DNA of 64,000 nucleotides from Salinisphaeraceae bacterium (GTDB lineage Bacteria > Pseudomonadota > Gammaproteobacteria > Nevskiales > Salinisphaeraceae): positions 1-64,000 of the forward strand of contig NYTH01000017.1 in assembly GCA_002683405.1 (NCBI GenBank). Direction: 5' to 3'. Numbering within the stretch: the first letter of the stretch is position 1; each line of letters starts with the position of its first letter. A program made the translations under genes and the position numbers. Below the pieces are notes generated by a model, which saw nothing but the letters and a program-made list of their open reading frames with translations, did no database searches and was not told where the DNA came from. This document shows, piece by piece, positions 56,019-64,000 of the stretch.

Positions 56019-57811
56019 AAGAAAAGGAACCCACGACCAAAATGGACATGCGGGAGATTTACCCGCGCCTGCTCCGATATACCTTCCGCTACTGGAAGGC
56101 GTTCGTGCTGGCCATCCTCGGCATGGTGCTGTATGCGGGTGTAAACACGAGCATGGCCTATGTGCTCAAGCCGCTGCTCGACGGCAGCCTGATGGAGCGG
56201 GATCCGTTTCTCATCAAATGGATGCCGCTCGTGCTCGTGCTGCTGTTTCTCTGCCGCGGGCTCGCCAATTTCTTGTCCGGCTACGGCATGGCCTACGTGA
56301 ATACCAAGGTGGTGCAGGTAGTCCGCTCCGAGATATTCGCCAAGTACCTGTTGCTGCCGACGGCGTTTTTCGACAAGCACTCCTCCGGCCAGATCACCGC
56401 GAAGCTGATCTACCACACCGGCCAGATCACCGGCTCGGCCACCAGCGCATTGACCGTGACGGTCAAGGATGGACTGACTGTTGTCGGCCTGGTGGGGTTG
56501 ATGTTCTGGATGAACTGGTCGCTGGCGGTGATCGTGTTTGCCGTGGGCCCGCTGATTGGCCTGGTCATCGTTCTGGTCAGCCGACGCTTTCGCAAGTACA
56601 GCAAGCGGCTGCAGAACCTGGCGGCCGATCTGCTGGAGGTCAGCGAGGAGGTTCTGACGGGCCGTCGTGTGGTGAAGATTTTCGGCGCTGAGGATCACGA
56701 GATAAACGCCTTCGAGCGGGTCAACCAGCGCACCGCGCGCATGGGCATGCGCATGGCGACCACCAGTGCGGCAAGCACGCCGATTATTCAGATCATTGCG
56801 GCCACGGCAGTGGGTACGGTGGTGTATTTTGCGGTGCGGGATACCGGTGGTGGCCTCATGACGCCGGGTGAATTCGCGGCCTTTTTCGGCGCCATGGTGG
56901 GGGCGATGAGCCCGCTCAAGCGTCTGACCGGCGTTATCGCCACCGTGCAGCGGGGCATGGCCGCCGCCGGCAGCATCTTCGAATTCCTGGACGAACCGCA
57001 GGAAGATCAGGGTGGCACGCGCGCGCTGGGTCGAAGCCAGGGGGAAATCAGCTTTCAGCAAATTCGTTTCGGCTACGGCGATACGCCCGTGATTCGCGAT
57101 ATCAGCCTGCATATTCCGGCCGGACAAACCGTGGCCTTTGTGGGCCGATCCGGCGCCGGCAAGTCAACGCTGCTGTCGCTGTTGCCGCGCTTCTACGACC
57201 CTGCCGCCGGGCGGATCGAGATCGACGGGCACGATATTCGCAGCTACCCGATCTCGGCGCTGCGAGCCCAGATCAGCCTGGTGGATCAGAACGTGGTCCT
57301 GTTCAACGACAGCGTGGCCCGCAACATCGCCTATGGCGCGCCGGAGCCGGTGGATCGCGGCGCCATCGAGGCCGCCGCGCGCAAGGCCTACGCCTGGGAC
57401 TTCATCGAGTCGCTGCCCGAGGGTCTGGATACGGAAATCGGCCAGAACGGCATCATGCTCTCCGGCGGGCAGCGGCAACGCATTGCCATCGCCCGGGCGT
57501 TGTTCAAGAACGCGCCCATACTGCTGCTGGACGAGGCCACATCGGCGCTGGACACCGAATCCGAGCGCGCCATCCAGAAAGGTCTGGAAAACCTCATGCG
57601 GGACCGCACCACCCTGGTGATCGCGCATCGTCTGTCGACCATCCAGCACGCGGATATGATTGCGGTCATGCACGACGGCCGGGTGGTTGAGCAGGGCACC
57701 CACGACGAACTGGTGGCGCAGGGCGGACACTACCGGGCGCTGCGCGACCTGCAGTTTGCAGAACCGGCCGATAAAGCGGACGACAATGCCGAGAAGGGTG
57801 CCGGTGCGTGA
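56015..57811 (+). CDS. msbA: lipid A export ATP-binding/permease MsbA
   Basis: MsbA flips the lipid A core across the inner membrane. The 598-residue half transporter has six helices then the ATPase: Walker A GRSGAGKST, signature LSGGQRQR, Walker B ILLLDEATSALD and H-loop AHRLST. The GTG at 56015 overlaps exbD; an ATG at 56042 is the alternative, and the extra residues are soluble. The exbB-exbD-msbA-lpxK-kdsB order ties lipid A export to Kdo-lipid A synthesis. Confidence 0.95.
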   Translation: MKEKEPTTKMDMREIYPRLLRYTFRYWKAFVLAILGMVLYAGVNTSMAYVLKPLLDGSLMERDPFLIKWMPLVLVLLFLCRGLANFLSGYGMAYVNTKVVQVVRSEIFAKYLLLPTAFFDKHSSGQITAKLIYHTGQITGSATSALTVTVKDGLTVVGLVGLMFWMNWSLAVIVFAVGPLIGLVIVLVSRRFRKYSKRLQNLAADLLEVSEEVLTGRRVVKIFGAEDHEINAFERVNQRTARMGMRMATTSAASTPIIQIIAATAVGTVVYFAVRDTGGGLMTPGEFAAFFGAMVGAMSPLKRLTGVIATVQRGMAAAGSIFEFLDEPQEDQGGTRALGRSQGEISFQQIRFGYGDTPVIRDISLHIPAGQTVAFVGRSGAGKSTLLSLLPRFYDPAAGRIEIDGHDIRSYPISALRAQISLVDQNVVLFNDSVARNIAYGAPEPVDRGAIEAAARKAYAWDFIESLPEGLDTEIGQNGIMLSGGQRQRIAIARALFKNAPILLLDEATSALDTESERAIQKGLENLMRDRTTLVIAHRLSTIQHADMIAVMHDGRVVEQGTHDELVAQGGHYRALRDLQFAEPADKADDNAEKGAGA

Positions 57812-58784
57812 CGCTCTGGAGCGGGCCTGGTACGACGGAAGCCGCTGGATTTGGCTGCTGCTGCCGCTCAGCGCCCTGTACGGACTGATCGTATCGATCC
57901 GGCGTCAACTCTACGCCCGTAAGATTCTGACGACGTATCGCAGCCCCGCACCGGTGCTGGTGGTTGGCAATATCACCGTTGGCGGCACCGGCAAGACCCC
58001 CGTGGTCGCGGCCCTGGTAGAGCGCTTATCAGCGCGCGGCCTACGGCCGGGTGTGGTTACCCGCGGCTATGGCGGCCAGGCGTCGGACTGGCCACATCAG
58101 GTCCGCGGTGAGGATGACCCGGCGCTGTACGGCGATGAGGCGGTCCTGCTGGCCCGCCGCACCGGTGTTCCAGTCGTGGCGGCCCCGCGGCGCGCGGACG
58201 CGGCGCGCCAACTGCTCGATCTTGGCGTGAATTTCATTGTGGCCGATGACGGTCTGCAGCATCTGGCGCTGGCGCGCGACGCCGAAGTGGAGGTGGTGGA
58301 CGGCGCGCGGGGTTACGGTAACGGCTTCCTGCTCCCGGCGGGACCGCTGCGGGAAGCGCAGACCAGCCGGCGGAGGGTCGACCTCAGGCTGGTCAACGGT
58401 GGCGAAGGTGATTTCACGCTGCAGGCGCGCGACTGCCATCCGCTGGGCCGCCCGGAGGCGCGCGAGGATCTGCGGGCCTGGTCCGGCCGGGCCGTGCACG
58501 CCGTTGCCGCCATCGGGCACCCCCAGCGGTTTTTCGACACGCTGACGGCGGCCGGCATCCGGGTGACGCCGCATCGCTTTCCGGATCATCATGCATTCGA
58601 TCAGGGAGACTTTCGGGGGCTGGATGATCGGCCGATCTTCATGACCGAAAAGGATGCCGTGAAGTGCGAACGCCTGCGTCTGCCCCGGGCCTTCGTGCTG
58701 CCGGTGGATGCGGTTTTCACCCATCAGGCGCGGCAGGCCGTCGATGACCTGCTGGACCGCCTGCTTGATGCCCGGAGCCACTAG
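57804..58784 (+). CDS. lpxK: tetraacyldisaccharide 4'-kinase
   Basis: LpxK adds the 4'-phosphate of lipid A at the inner membrane. From GTG 57804 it has 326 residues (E. coli 328): an N-terminal membrane helix (WIWLLLPLSALYGLIV) and the P-loop GNITVGGTGKTP, with catalytic Asp in VADDGLQHLALARD. AGAAGGG lies five bases before the GTG; ATG 57786 is an upstream option. It overlaps the msbA end by eight bases. Confidence 0.93.
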   Translation: MRDALERAWYDGSRWIWLLLPLSALYGLIVSIRRQLYARKILTTYRSPAPVLVVGNITVGGTGKTPVVAALVERLSARGLRPGVVTRGYGGQASDWPHQVRGEDDPALYGDEAVLLARRTGVPVVAAPRRADAARQLLDLGVNFIVADDGLQHLALARDAEVEVVDGARGYGNGFLLPAGPLREAQTSRRRVDLRLVNGGEGDFTLQARDCHPLGRPEAREDLRAWSGRAVHAVAAIGHPQRFFDTLTAAGIRVTPHRFPDHHAFDQGDFRGLDDRPIFMTEKDAVKCERLRLPRAFVLPVDAVFTHQARQAVDDLLDRLLDARSH

Positions 58785-58793
58785 AGGAGTTAT

Positions 58794-59546
58794 ATGGGGT
58801 TTCGTATAGCCATCCCGGCGCGCTACGCCTCCGAACGATTGCCCGGCAAGGTGCTCGCGCCCCTGGCCGGTCGGCCACTGTTGGCCCACGTCTGCGATCG
58901 TGCCCGGGAGTCGGGCGCCAGCGAAATCTGGCTGACCAGCGATGACGAACGTGTGCTCGATGCAGCCTCGGCCCTGACGGGGGTCAGGTTGTTCAAGAGC
59001 GCATCGGAGCATCGGTCTGGAAGTGATCGCGTGGCCGAACTGGCTCGGGCACAGGCGTGGCCGGCCGACAACGTGGTGGTCAATCTTCAGGGCGACGAGC
59101 CTTTCATGCCCGGGGCACTGGTGGCCCAGACGGGCGAGGCGCTGCTGGACGACCCGGCGGCCGACATCGCGACAGCCTGCTGCGGTATCCACGATGCATC
59201 CGAGTACGCCAACACGAACGCCGTGAAGGTCGTGCGTGACGATGCAGGCTATGCGCTGTATTTCAGCCGCGCAGCCATTCCGCATGAGCGTGCCGGCACG
59301 GGCTGCGTGCCGGCGGCCGGGGCATGGCGACATCTGGGTATCTACGCTTATCGCGTGGCGAGTCTGTTGCGTTTCGCTGACGCGGCGGTGCACCCGCTGG
59401 AGCAGAGCGAATCGCTCGAGCAGCTTCGGGCCCTGGCTCTGGGCATGCGTATTCGGGTGGTTGAAGCGGCGACGCTGCCCGGACCGGGTATTGATACATC
59501 GGAAGATCTGGAGTGGGCCAGGCGCCTGCTGGAGCGTAAATCGTGA
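58794..59546 (+). CDS. kdsB: CMP-Kdo synthetase
   Basis: KdsB activates 3-deoxy-manno-octulosonate with CTP for lipopolysaccharide. Family features: AIPARYASERLPGKVLAPL, SASEHRSGSDRVAELA, VVNLQGDEPFM and PGPGIDTSEDLE at the end. The 250 residues match E. coli. AGAGGAG precedes the ATG. Unlike E. coli, no ycaR-like Trm112 gene lies between lpxK and kdsB. Its stop overlaps the next start (GTGA). Confidence 0.96.
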   Translation: MGFRIAIPARYASERLPGKVLAPLAGRPLLAHVCDRARESGASEIWLTSDDERVLDAASALTGVRLFKSASEHRSGSDRVAELARAQAWPADNVVVNLQGDEPFMPGALVAQTGEALLDDPAADIATACCGIHDASEYANTNAVKVVRDDAGYALYFSRAAIPHERAGTGCVPAAGAWRHLGIYAYRVASLLRFADAAVHPLEQSESLEQLRALALGMRIRVVEAATLPGPGIDTSEDLEWARRLLERKS

Positions 59547-60034
59547 CGGTCAAGTTACTCTTCGTCTGCATGGGCAACATCTGCAGATCGCCCAGTGCAG
59601 AGGCTGTCATGCGGCGCGAGGTTGAACGCGCAGGTCTGGCTGACCGTGTCGAGATCGATTCGGCAGGGACCCACAGCTACCACCTCGGACTGCCGCCGGA
59701 CCGTCGCTCCAGCGAAGCTGCGGCAGCCCGTGGTCTCGACTTGAGCAACCTGCGGGCCCGGCAGGTCAGCGTCCAGGACCTGCAGCAGTGGGACTACGTG
59801 CTGGCCATGGATAGCGCCAATCTGGAGGTTCTGAACGCCTTGCGGCAGGGGGGCAACGGGGGTCGGGCGCATGTGGCCCGGTTGCTCGATTATGCCCCCT
59901 CAGCCGACACGCGCGACGTTCCCGACCCCTACTATGGCGGTGTGCAGGGCTTCGAGCGGGTACTCGACCTGATCGAGTCGGGCTGCGAGGGCCTGCTCGA
60001 GGCTGTGCAGAAGAAGCATTTCAGCATCCGCTGA
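59543..60034 (+). CDS. low-molecular-weight protein-tyrosine phosphatase
   Basis: A 163-residue phosphatase with the P-loop C9MGNICRS16 (CX5R) and the general acid Asp127 in DVPDPYYG. GTG start overlaps kdsB. Close relatives either act on bacterial tyrosine kinases for capsule export (Wzb-like) or are housekeeping (YfkJ-like). No Wzc-type kinase is in the window, so the partner is unknown. Position in the kdsB unit suggests envelope-related regulation. Confidence 0.9.
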   Translation: MTVKLLFVCMGNICRSPSAEAVMRREVERAGLADRVEIDSAGTHSYHLGLPPDRRSSEAAAARGLDLSNLRARQVSVQDLQQWDYVLAMDSANLEVLNALRQGGNGGRAHVARLLDYAPSADTRDVPDPYYGGVQGFERVLDLIESGCEGLLEAVQKKHFSIR

Positions 60035-60051
60035 TGATTCATCGCCGGCGT

Positions 60052-60075
60052 CGCTGACGCCCCGGGCCGTCAGCG
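60052..60075. terminator. hairpin between convergent genes
   Basis: CGCTGACG and CGTCAGCG form a perfect eight-base-pair stem with an eight-base loop in the gap between the phosphatase (+) and rne (-). It could stop transcripts from both sides, though a T-run is missing. Confidence 0.45.
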
Positions 60076-60095
60076 ATGTGCCGATAACGCCCGCT

Positions 60096-62900
60096 TCAGT
60101 CGCGCTGCTGGCCCTCCTGAACGGGCTTGTCGCCCCCTCGGGTTTCGACCTGTTTCAGGCTGTTGTCCGAATCCGACGGGGGCAGGTAGTCGCTTGCAGA
60201 GGCTTTCGTCCGCGCGGCGTCATCAGCGCCGTTGCGGCCGTTGCCGCCGCCTGTTCCGCCGCTGTCCGTCTGAGCGCCAGCCGCGTTACCTCGCTTGTCG
60301 TCGTGGCCGGTCGTTGCCGCAGAGGCGGTCTTGTCCGCGCCGGCTTCCGAGCTGTGGCTGCCGGAGTCGGTCCTGGCGGTACTGGACGAAGCGCGGTCGG
60401 CGCCGGCATCCGGAGCGCTGGTCGCAGCCGCGGGCTTATCGGCCGGCTTGTCCGATGCTGGCGTTGTCGATGCCGCGGCGGCCGGCTTCTGCTCGCCGCT
60501 CTGGCGCGATGACTCCGACGTTTCGCCCGAGGCACGGCTGTCGTTTCGATTGTCGGAGCTCGGGGTCTGCTGATCCGTGCCGGAGGGCTTGTCGCCACGC
60601 GGACCGCGCGACTCGGATTTATCGCTGCGGCCCGAACCGGACTCACCAGCGGAAGAGCCACTGGAGGCATCGTTCTGGCTGGCCTGGCGTCCGTCGTCTC
60701 GTCCCTTGCCGCCGCTCTGGCCCTGGCCGCCGTCATTGTCGCCGCTGTTGCTGCCGTCCGCCTGCTGCGCGTTGTTGCTGCGGTTGCCGCGACCACCGCG
60801 CCGACGCCCGCCCCGGCGCCCGCGCCGTCCGCGCGAGCGGCCCGAGCTGTTGCCCGAATCGTCGCCTGACTTGTTATCGCCTGATTCGGCGGACTGCTGG
60901 TTGTCGTTCTGGCTGCTGTTCTGGTTCTTGCCGTCGGACGCGCTATTCGCCTTGCCGCCCCCGTCGTTGGATTTCGCCGCGGCCTTAGCCTTTCCGCCGT
61001 CGCTGTCGGCGTTCTTGCGGCCGCGATTCTGGCCGCTCGATTTGTTCTCGGGCTTGTCGTCCTTGCCGGCACCACGGCCTCCGCGGCGCCGATTCGTCCG
61101 GTCATCCGACTTGCCGCGATTGCGGCCGGCGGCCGTCTTGCCGCCATTGCGGCCATCCCGGCTCTGGCCACCGCGTCGGCTACGGCTCTGCCGGCTCTCG
61201 TCGCCGGTGGCGAAAAGACCCACCAGGGCGCGCCACCAGCGCACGAACAGGCCCGGGCCGCTGGGCGCGGCAGCCTGCGGTGGGACTTCATGCGCGTCCC
61301 GCTTGATGCGCTGGACCGCGGGCTGGGGCACGGTGGTGTCGCGCTTGATCTGCTGTCCCACGGACTCGCCTTCGGCGGTCTGTTCGGGCTGAAGTTCGTA
61401 GCTGGCGGCGTTGTTGTCTTCCTTGGATAGCTGATCGCCGCGGATGCGCCGGATGTCGTAATGCGGCGTCTCCAGCGACGGGCTGGGCACGATCGTGACC
61501 TGCAGCCTGTTGCGGCGCTCCAGCTCGGTGATTTCGGCGCGCTTCTCGTTGAGCAGGAAAGCGGCCACCGCGACCGGCAGCTGCGCCACCACGCGCCCGG
61601 TGCCGGGCTTGAGCGCTTCTTCTTCCACCAGACGCAATACCGACAGCGAGAGTGACTCCACGCTGCGAATGCTGCCTCGACCGTCGCAACGGGGGCAGGT
61701 GTGCGCGCTGTACTCGCCGAGTGACGGCCGCAACCGCTGGCGCGACATCTCCAGCAGCCCGAAGCGCGAAATGCGGGTGATCTGAATCCGCGCCCGGTCG
61801 TCGCCCACGGCTTCCTTGAGCCGCTGCTCGACCTGCCGCTGGTTCTTGTTGTTCTCCATGTCGATGAAGTCGATGACGATCAGGCCGCCCAGATCGCGCA
61901 GCTTGAGCTGTCTGGCAATCTCGTCCGCCGCTTCCAGGTTGGTATGCAGCGCGGTTTCCTCGATGCCTGCACCGCGGGTGGAGCGGGCCGAGTTGATGTC
62001 GATGCTCGTCAGCGCTTCCGTGTGATCGATGATCAGCGCGCCGCCCGAGGGCAGGGTGACTTCCCGCTGAAAGGCCGTCTCGATCTGCGATTCGACCTGG
62101 TAGCGCGACAGCAGGGGCGTTTCATCGCTGTAGAGCTTGAGCTTGGACAGGTGCTGCGGCATGACCTGTTCCATGAACTCGCGGGCGGTCTCGTACACGC
62201 CTGGCTCGTCGATGAGCACTTCGCCGATGTCATCCCTCAGGTAGTCGCGCAGCGCGCGAATGATGACGTTGGATTCCTGGTACACCAGAAACGGCGCCTT
62301 GCGATCTTCGCAGGCCTTGGAAATGGCATCCCACAGCTGCAGCAGATAATCCAGATCCCACTGCAGCTCCTCGGTGCTGCGACCGGTGCCGGCGGTGCGG
62401 GCTATGGCGCCCATGCCCTGGGGGATGACCAGGCCGGCCATGGCCTCGCGCAGATCGCTGCGGTCGTCGCCGTCGATGCGACGCGATACCCCACCGGCGC
62501 GCGGGTTGTTGGGCATGAGCACCAGATACCGCCCGGCCAGACTCACGAAGGTCGTCAGCGCGGCGCCCTTGTTGCCGCGCTCTTCCTTTTCGACCTGAAC
62601 AATGAGTTCCTGGCCTTCCTTCAGAGCCTGCTTGATATCCGCGCGGCTGTCGCCCGGATCGTTCTGGAAGTAGCTGCGAGCAACCTCCTTGAGCGGGAGA
62701 AAACCATGACGGTTGCCGCCATAATCCACGAAAGCCGCTTCCAGGCTGGGTTCGACCCGGGTGATCTTGCCCTTGTAGACGTTGGCCTTGCGTTGCTCCT
62801 TGGTGGCGAGCTCTATGTCGAGATCACGAAGGACCTGGCCATCCACAATGGCCACGCGCAGCTCTTCGGGCTGCGTGGCGTTGATGAGAATACGTTTCAT
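60096..62900 (-). CDS. rne: ribonuclease E
   Basis: RNase E is the main endonuclease of RNA decay and tRNA/rRNA processing and the scaffold of the degradosome. At 934 residues it has: S1 domain (about 39-120), DNase I-like catalytic centre with Asp in [10 protein letters not shown] and VGDDRARIQ, and the zinc link CPRCDGRG (C-x2-C). The last ~420 residues are low-complexity, first basic with RGRRGRRG runs (RNA binding), then acidic/serine-rich. Short docking motifs for partners cannot be placed by eye. Divergent from rluC, with a long leader (62901-63247). Confidence 0.96.
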   Translation of the reverse strand: MKRILINATQPEELRVAIVDGQVLRDLDIELATKEQRKANVYKGKITRVEPSLEAAFVDYGGNRHGFLPLKEVARSYFQNDPGDSRADIKQALKEGQELIVQVEKEERGNKGAALTTFVSLAGRYLVLMPNNPRAGGVSRRIDGDDRSDLREAMAGLVIPQGMGAIARTAGTGRSTEELQWDLDYLLQLWDAISKACEDRKAPFLVYQESNVIIRALRDYLRDDIGEVLIDEPGVYETAREFMEQVMPQHLSKLKLYSDETPLLSRYQVESQIETAFQREVTLPSGGALIIDHTEALTSIDINSARSTRGAGIEETALHTNLEAADEIARQLKLRDLGGLIVIDFIDMENNKNQRQVEQRLKEAVGDDRARIQITRISRFGLLEMSRQRLRPSLGEYSAHTCPRCDGRGSIRSVESLSLSVLRLVEEEALKPGTGRVVAQLPVAVAAFLLNEKRAEITELERRNRLQVTIVPSPSLETPHYDIRRIRGDQLSKEDNNAASYELQPEQTAEGESVGQQIKRDTTVPQPAVQRIKRDAHEVPPQAAAPSGPGLFVRWWRALVGLFATGDESRQSRSRRGGQSRDGRNGGKTAAGRNRGKSDDRTNRRRGGRGAGKDDKPENKSSGQNRGRKNADSDGGKAKAAAKSNDGGGKANSASDGKNQNSSQNDNQQSAESGDNKSGDDSGNSSGRSRGRRGRRGGRRRGGRGNRSNNAQQADGSNSGDNDGGQGQSGGKGRDDGRQASQNDASSGSSAGESGSGRSDKSESRGPRGDKPSGTDQQTPSSDNRNDSRASGETSESSRQSGEQKPAAAASTTPASDKPADKPAAATSAPDAGADRASSSTARTDSGSHSSEAGADKTASAATTGHDDKRGNAAGAQTDSGGTGGGNGRNGADDAARTKASASDYLPPSDSDNSLKQVETRGGDKPVQEGQQRD

Positions 62901-63247
62901 TGAATTGTTTTCCGTTTGGCGCTCCGACCTGCCGCCCGGCTTTCTGGCCGGGCACAGCGACGCACAGCAGCAGCAACGGAAGGCATTCCGTCATCAGCCA
63001 GCGGACGCTGTTGTCTTGCAGGGAGCGCATGGTTTTCGACTTAAAACTCTTGTAAATAATCAGCACCGGCGGTGTGCCGGGGTTGGCGGCCGCCGTGCTA
63101 GGATGCCGCCGAGCCGCTCGCGGGGAGCGGTTTGAGCATCCTGCATCAGTTCGGGCGCCAACTGCCGCTGCGGCGGCGAATGGTAGGTCGTTGGAGCGCC
63201 CGCTTGATAATCGGTATTGACCTGCCAGTCCGGAGTGTAATCGTCCC
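62901..63247 (-). promoter_or_regulatory. long structured rne leader / rluC divergent gap
   Basis: 347 bases separate rne and rluC, much like the 361-nt rne leader of E. coli that RNase E cleaves to limit its own synthesis. Two clear hairpins lie in the likely leader: GCCCGGC-TTTCTG-GCCGGGC (62934-62953) and ACGGAA-GGCA-TTCCGT (62976-62991). An A+T-rich patch at about 63038-63060 could hold the rne promoter. Autoregulation is inferred from position and structure only. Confidence 0.5.
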
Positions 63248-64000
63248 GTGTCACACCCTCAAGTCCGCATCGTGACAGTCTCGGCGGCCGATGCCGGCAT
63301 GCGGCTGGACAATTACCTGATGCGGGAGCTCAAGGGCGTCCCCAAATCCCATGTCTATCGCATCATCCGCAGCGGCGAGGTCCGCATAAACAAGGGCCGG
63401 GTCAAGCCGGGCAGCCGCCTCAGCGCCCAAGATCAGCTGCGGATTCCGCCGGTGCGGACCGCGGTGCGAGAGCGCCCGCGCCCGCCCGACGAGCTGATCG
63501 ACCGCGTCCAGCAGAGCATTGTTTACGACGATGGAAGGCTGCTGGCGCTCAACAAGCCGGCCGGGCTGGCGGTGCACGGCGGTAGTGGCGTGCCGTTCGG
63601 GCTGATCGAAGTGCTGCGGCATGTGCGGCCCGAGCAGCGTGCCGAGCTCGTGCACCGAATTGATCGGGATACCAGCGGCCTGCTGTTGGTGGCCGCCAAC
63701 CGCGCCGAACTGCCGCGCGCGCAAACCGCATTGAACGATGACCGCGCCCATAAAATCTATCTGGCCGTCACGGCCGGCCGCTGGCCCGACGCCGTTCGCG
63801 AGGTCAACGCGCCGCTGCGCAGGGATGTACCGGTAGGCGGCGAGCGCCTGGTGCAGGTGGCCGAAGGCGGCCGCAGGGCCGTCAGTCATTTCAGCATCGA
63901 ACGGCGCTGGCCCGACGCGACGCTGGTCGCGGTGCGCATCGAAACCGGCCGGACCCATCAGATTCGAGTCCACGCTGCGCACGCCGGTCACCCGCTGCTG
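63248..64000 (+). CDS. rluC: 23S rRNA pseudouridine synthase RluC (partial, cut by window end)
   Basis: The frame is open from GTG 63248 to the window end (251 codons) and was read by hand. The S4-like N-terminal domain is MRLDNYLMRELKGVPKSHVYR, then a short linker. The RluA-type catalytic motif HRIDRDTSGLLLVA carries the catalytic Asp. ALNKPAGLAVHGGSGVPFG and TGRTHQIRVHAAHAGHPLL follow. It modifies 23S rRNA uridines. GGAG lies 12 bases before the GTG; a GTG at 63272 is possible. Divergent from rne, the E. coli arrangement. C-terminal ~60 residues missing. Confidence 0.92.
   Translation, partial: MSHPQVRIVTVSAADAGMRLDNYLMRELKGVPKSHVYRIIRSGEVRINKGRVKPGSRLSAQDQLRIPPVRTAVRERPRPPDELIDRVQQSIVYDDGRLLALNKPAGLAVHGGSGVPFGLIEVLRHVRPEQRAELVHRIDRDTSGLLLVAANRAELPRAQTALNDDRAHKIYLAVTAGRWPDAVREVNAPLRRDVPVGGERLVQVAEGGRRAVSHFSIERRWPDATLVAVRIETGRTHQIRVHAAHAGHPLL

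Overview
The window is a GC-rich stretch of a gammaproteobacterial chromosome, or a metagenomic contig from one. Synteny supports this: tRNAs-tig-clpP-clpX-lon-hupB-ppiD; mltD-gloB divergent from yafS-rnhA-dnaQ; lolC-lolD-comEC-exbB-exbD-msbA-lpxK-kdsB; and rne divergent from rluC. The genus cannot be fixed from sequence alone. The first ~63 bases are very AT-rich, and the first tRNA has an acceptor stem whose halves do not match, so the left edge looks like a junction with foreign, low-GC DNA, most simply an assembly chimera.

Left part (1-2600): tRNA-Pro, -Arg, -His and -Lys are embedded in unusual repetitive, structured spacer DNA. Two arrays of a ~127-128 bp repeat follow tRNA-Pro and tRNA-Lys. 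The His-Lys spacer contains a duplicated, hairpin-rich ~97-nt module. The 3' end of tRNA-Lys is copied 98 bp downstream. Most repeat units carry a GGAGG-type site in front of an ATG and a very short reading frame. This is the least explained part of the window.

2.6-18 kb: protein folding and proteolysis (tig, clpP, clpX, lon, ppiD), the HU nucleoid protein followed by tRNA-Val and tRNA-Asp with a textbook terminator, a GltS-type carrier, fabI-mltD-gloB on the minus strand, and yafS-rnhA-dnaQ on the plus strand.

18-25.4 kb: a ten-gene minus-strand Mrp-type cation/proton antiporter operon, almost entirely coupled by 1-4 base overlaps. It has three large NuoL/M/N-like subunits, and the MrpA C-terminal part is a free-standing gene.

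25.5-35 kb: an accessory-like stretch with an intracellular PHA-depolymerase-like hydrolase, a TVP38/DedA-like membrane protein, an ArsR-methyltransferase fusion, a phasin with a lysine/alanine-rich histone-like tail, a REC-PAS-GGDEF-EAL protein, leucine dehydrogenase, a predicted Tat-exported lipoprotein aldo/keto reductase and a dynamin-like membrane GTPase.

35-50.6 kb: a hexapeptide sugar N-acetyltransferase, clpB with a sigma-32-like promoter, a WcaJ-type phosphoglycosyltransferase, a LOG protein, a nucleoside deaminase, TerC, a tandem universal stress protein, a TIGR04282-type transferase, tRNA-Ala, an LprI-like protein, mfd, the agmatine-to-putrescine genes aguA-aguB and a BamE-like periplasmic protein.

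50.6-64 kb: the envelope block (lipoprotein sorting, DNA-uptake channel, ExbBD motor, lipid A flippase, lipid A 4'-kinase, Kdo activation), a low-molecular-weight tyrosine phosphatase, RNase E with a long structured leader, and the start of rluC, cut by the window end. No CRISPR array, insertion sequence, integrase or recognisable defence system was seen.
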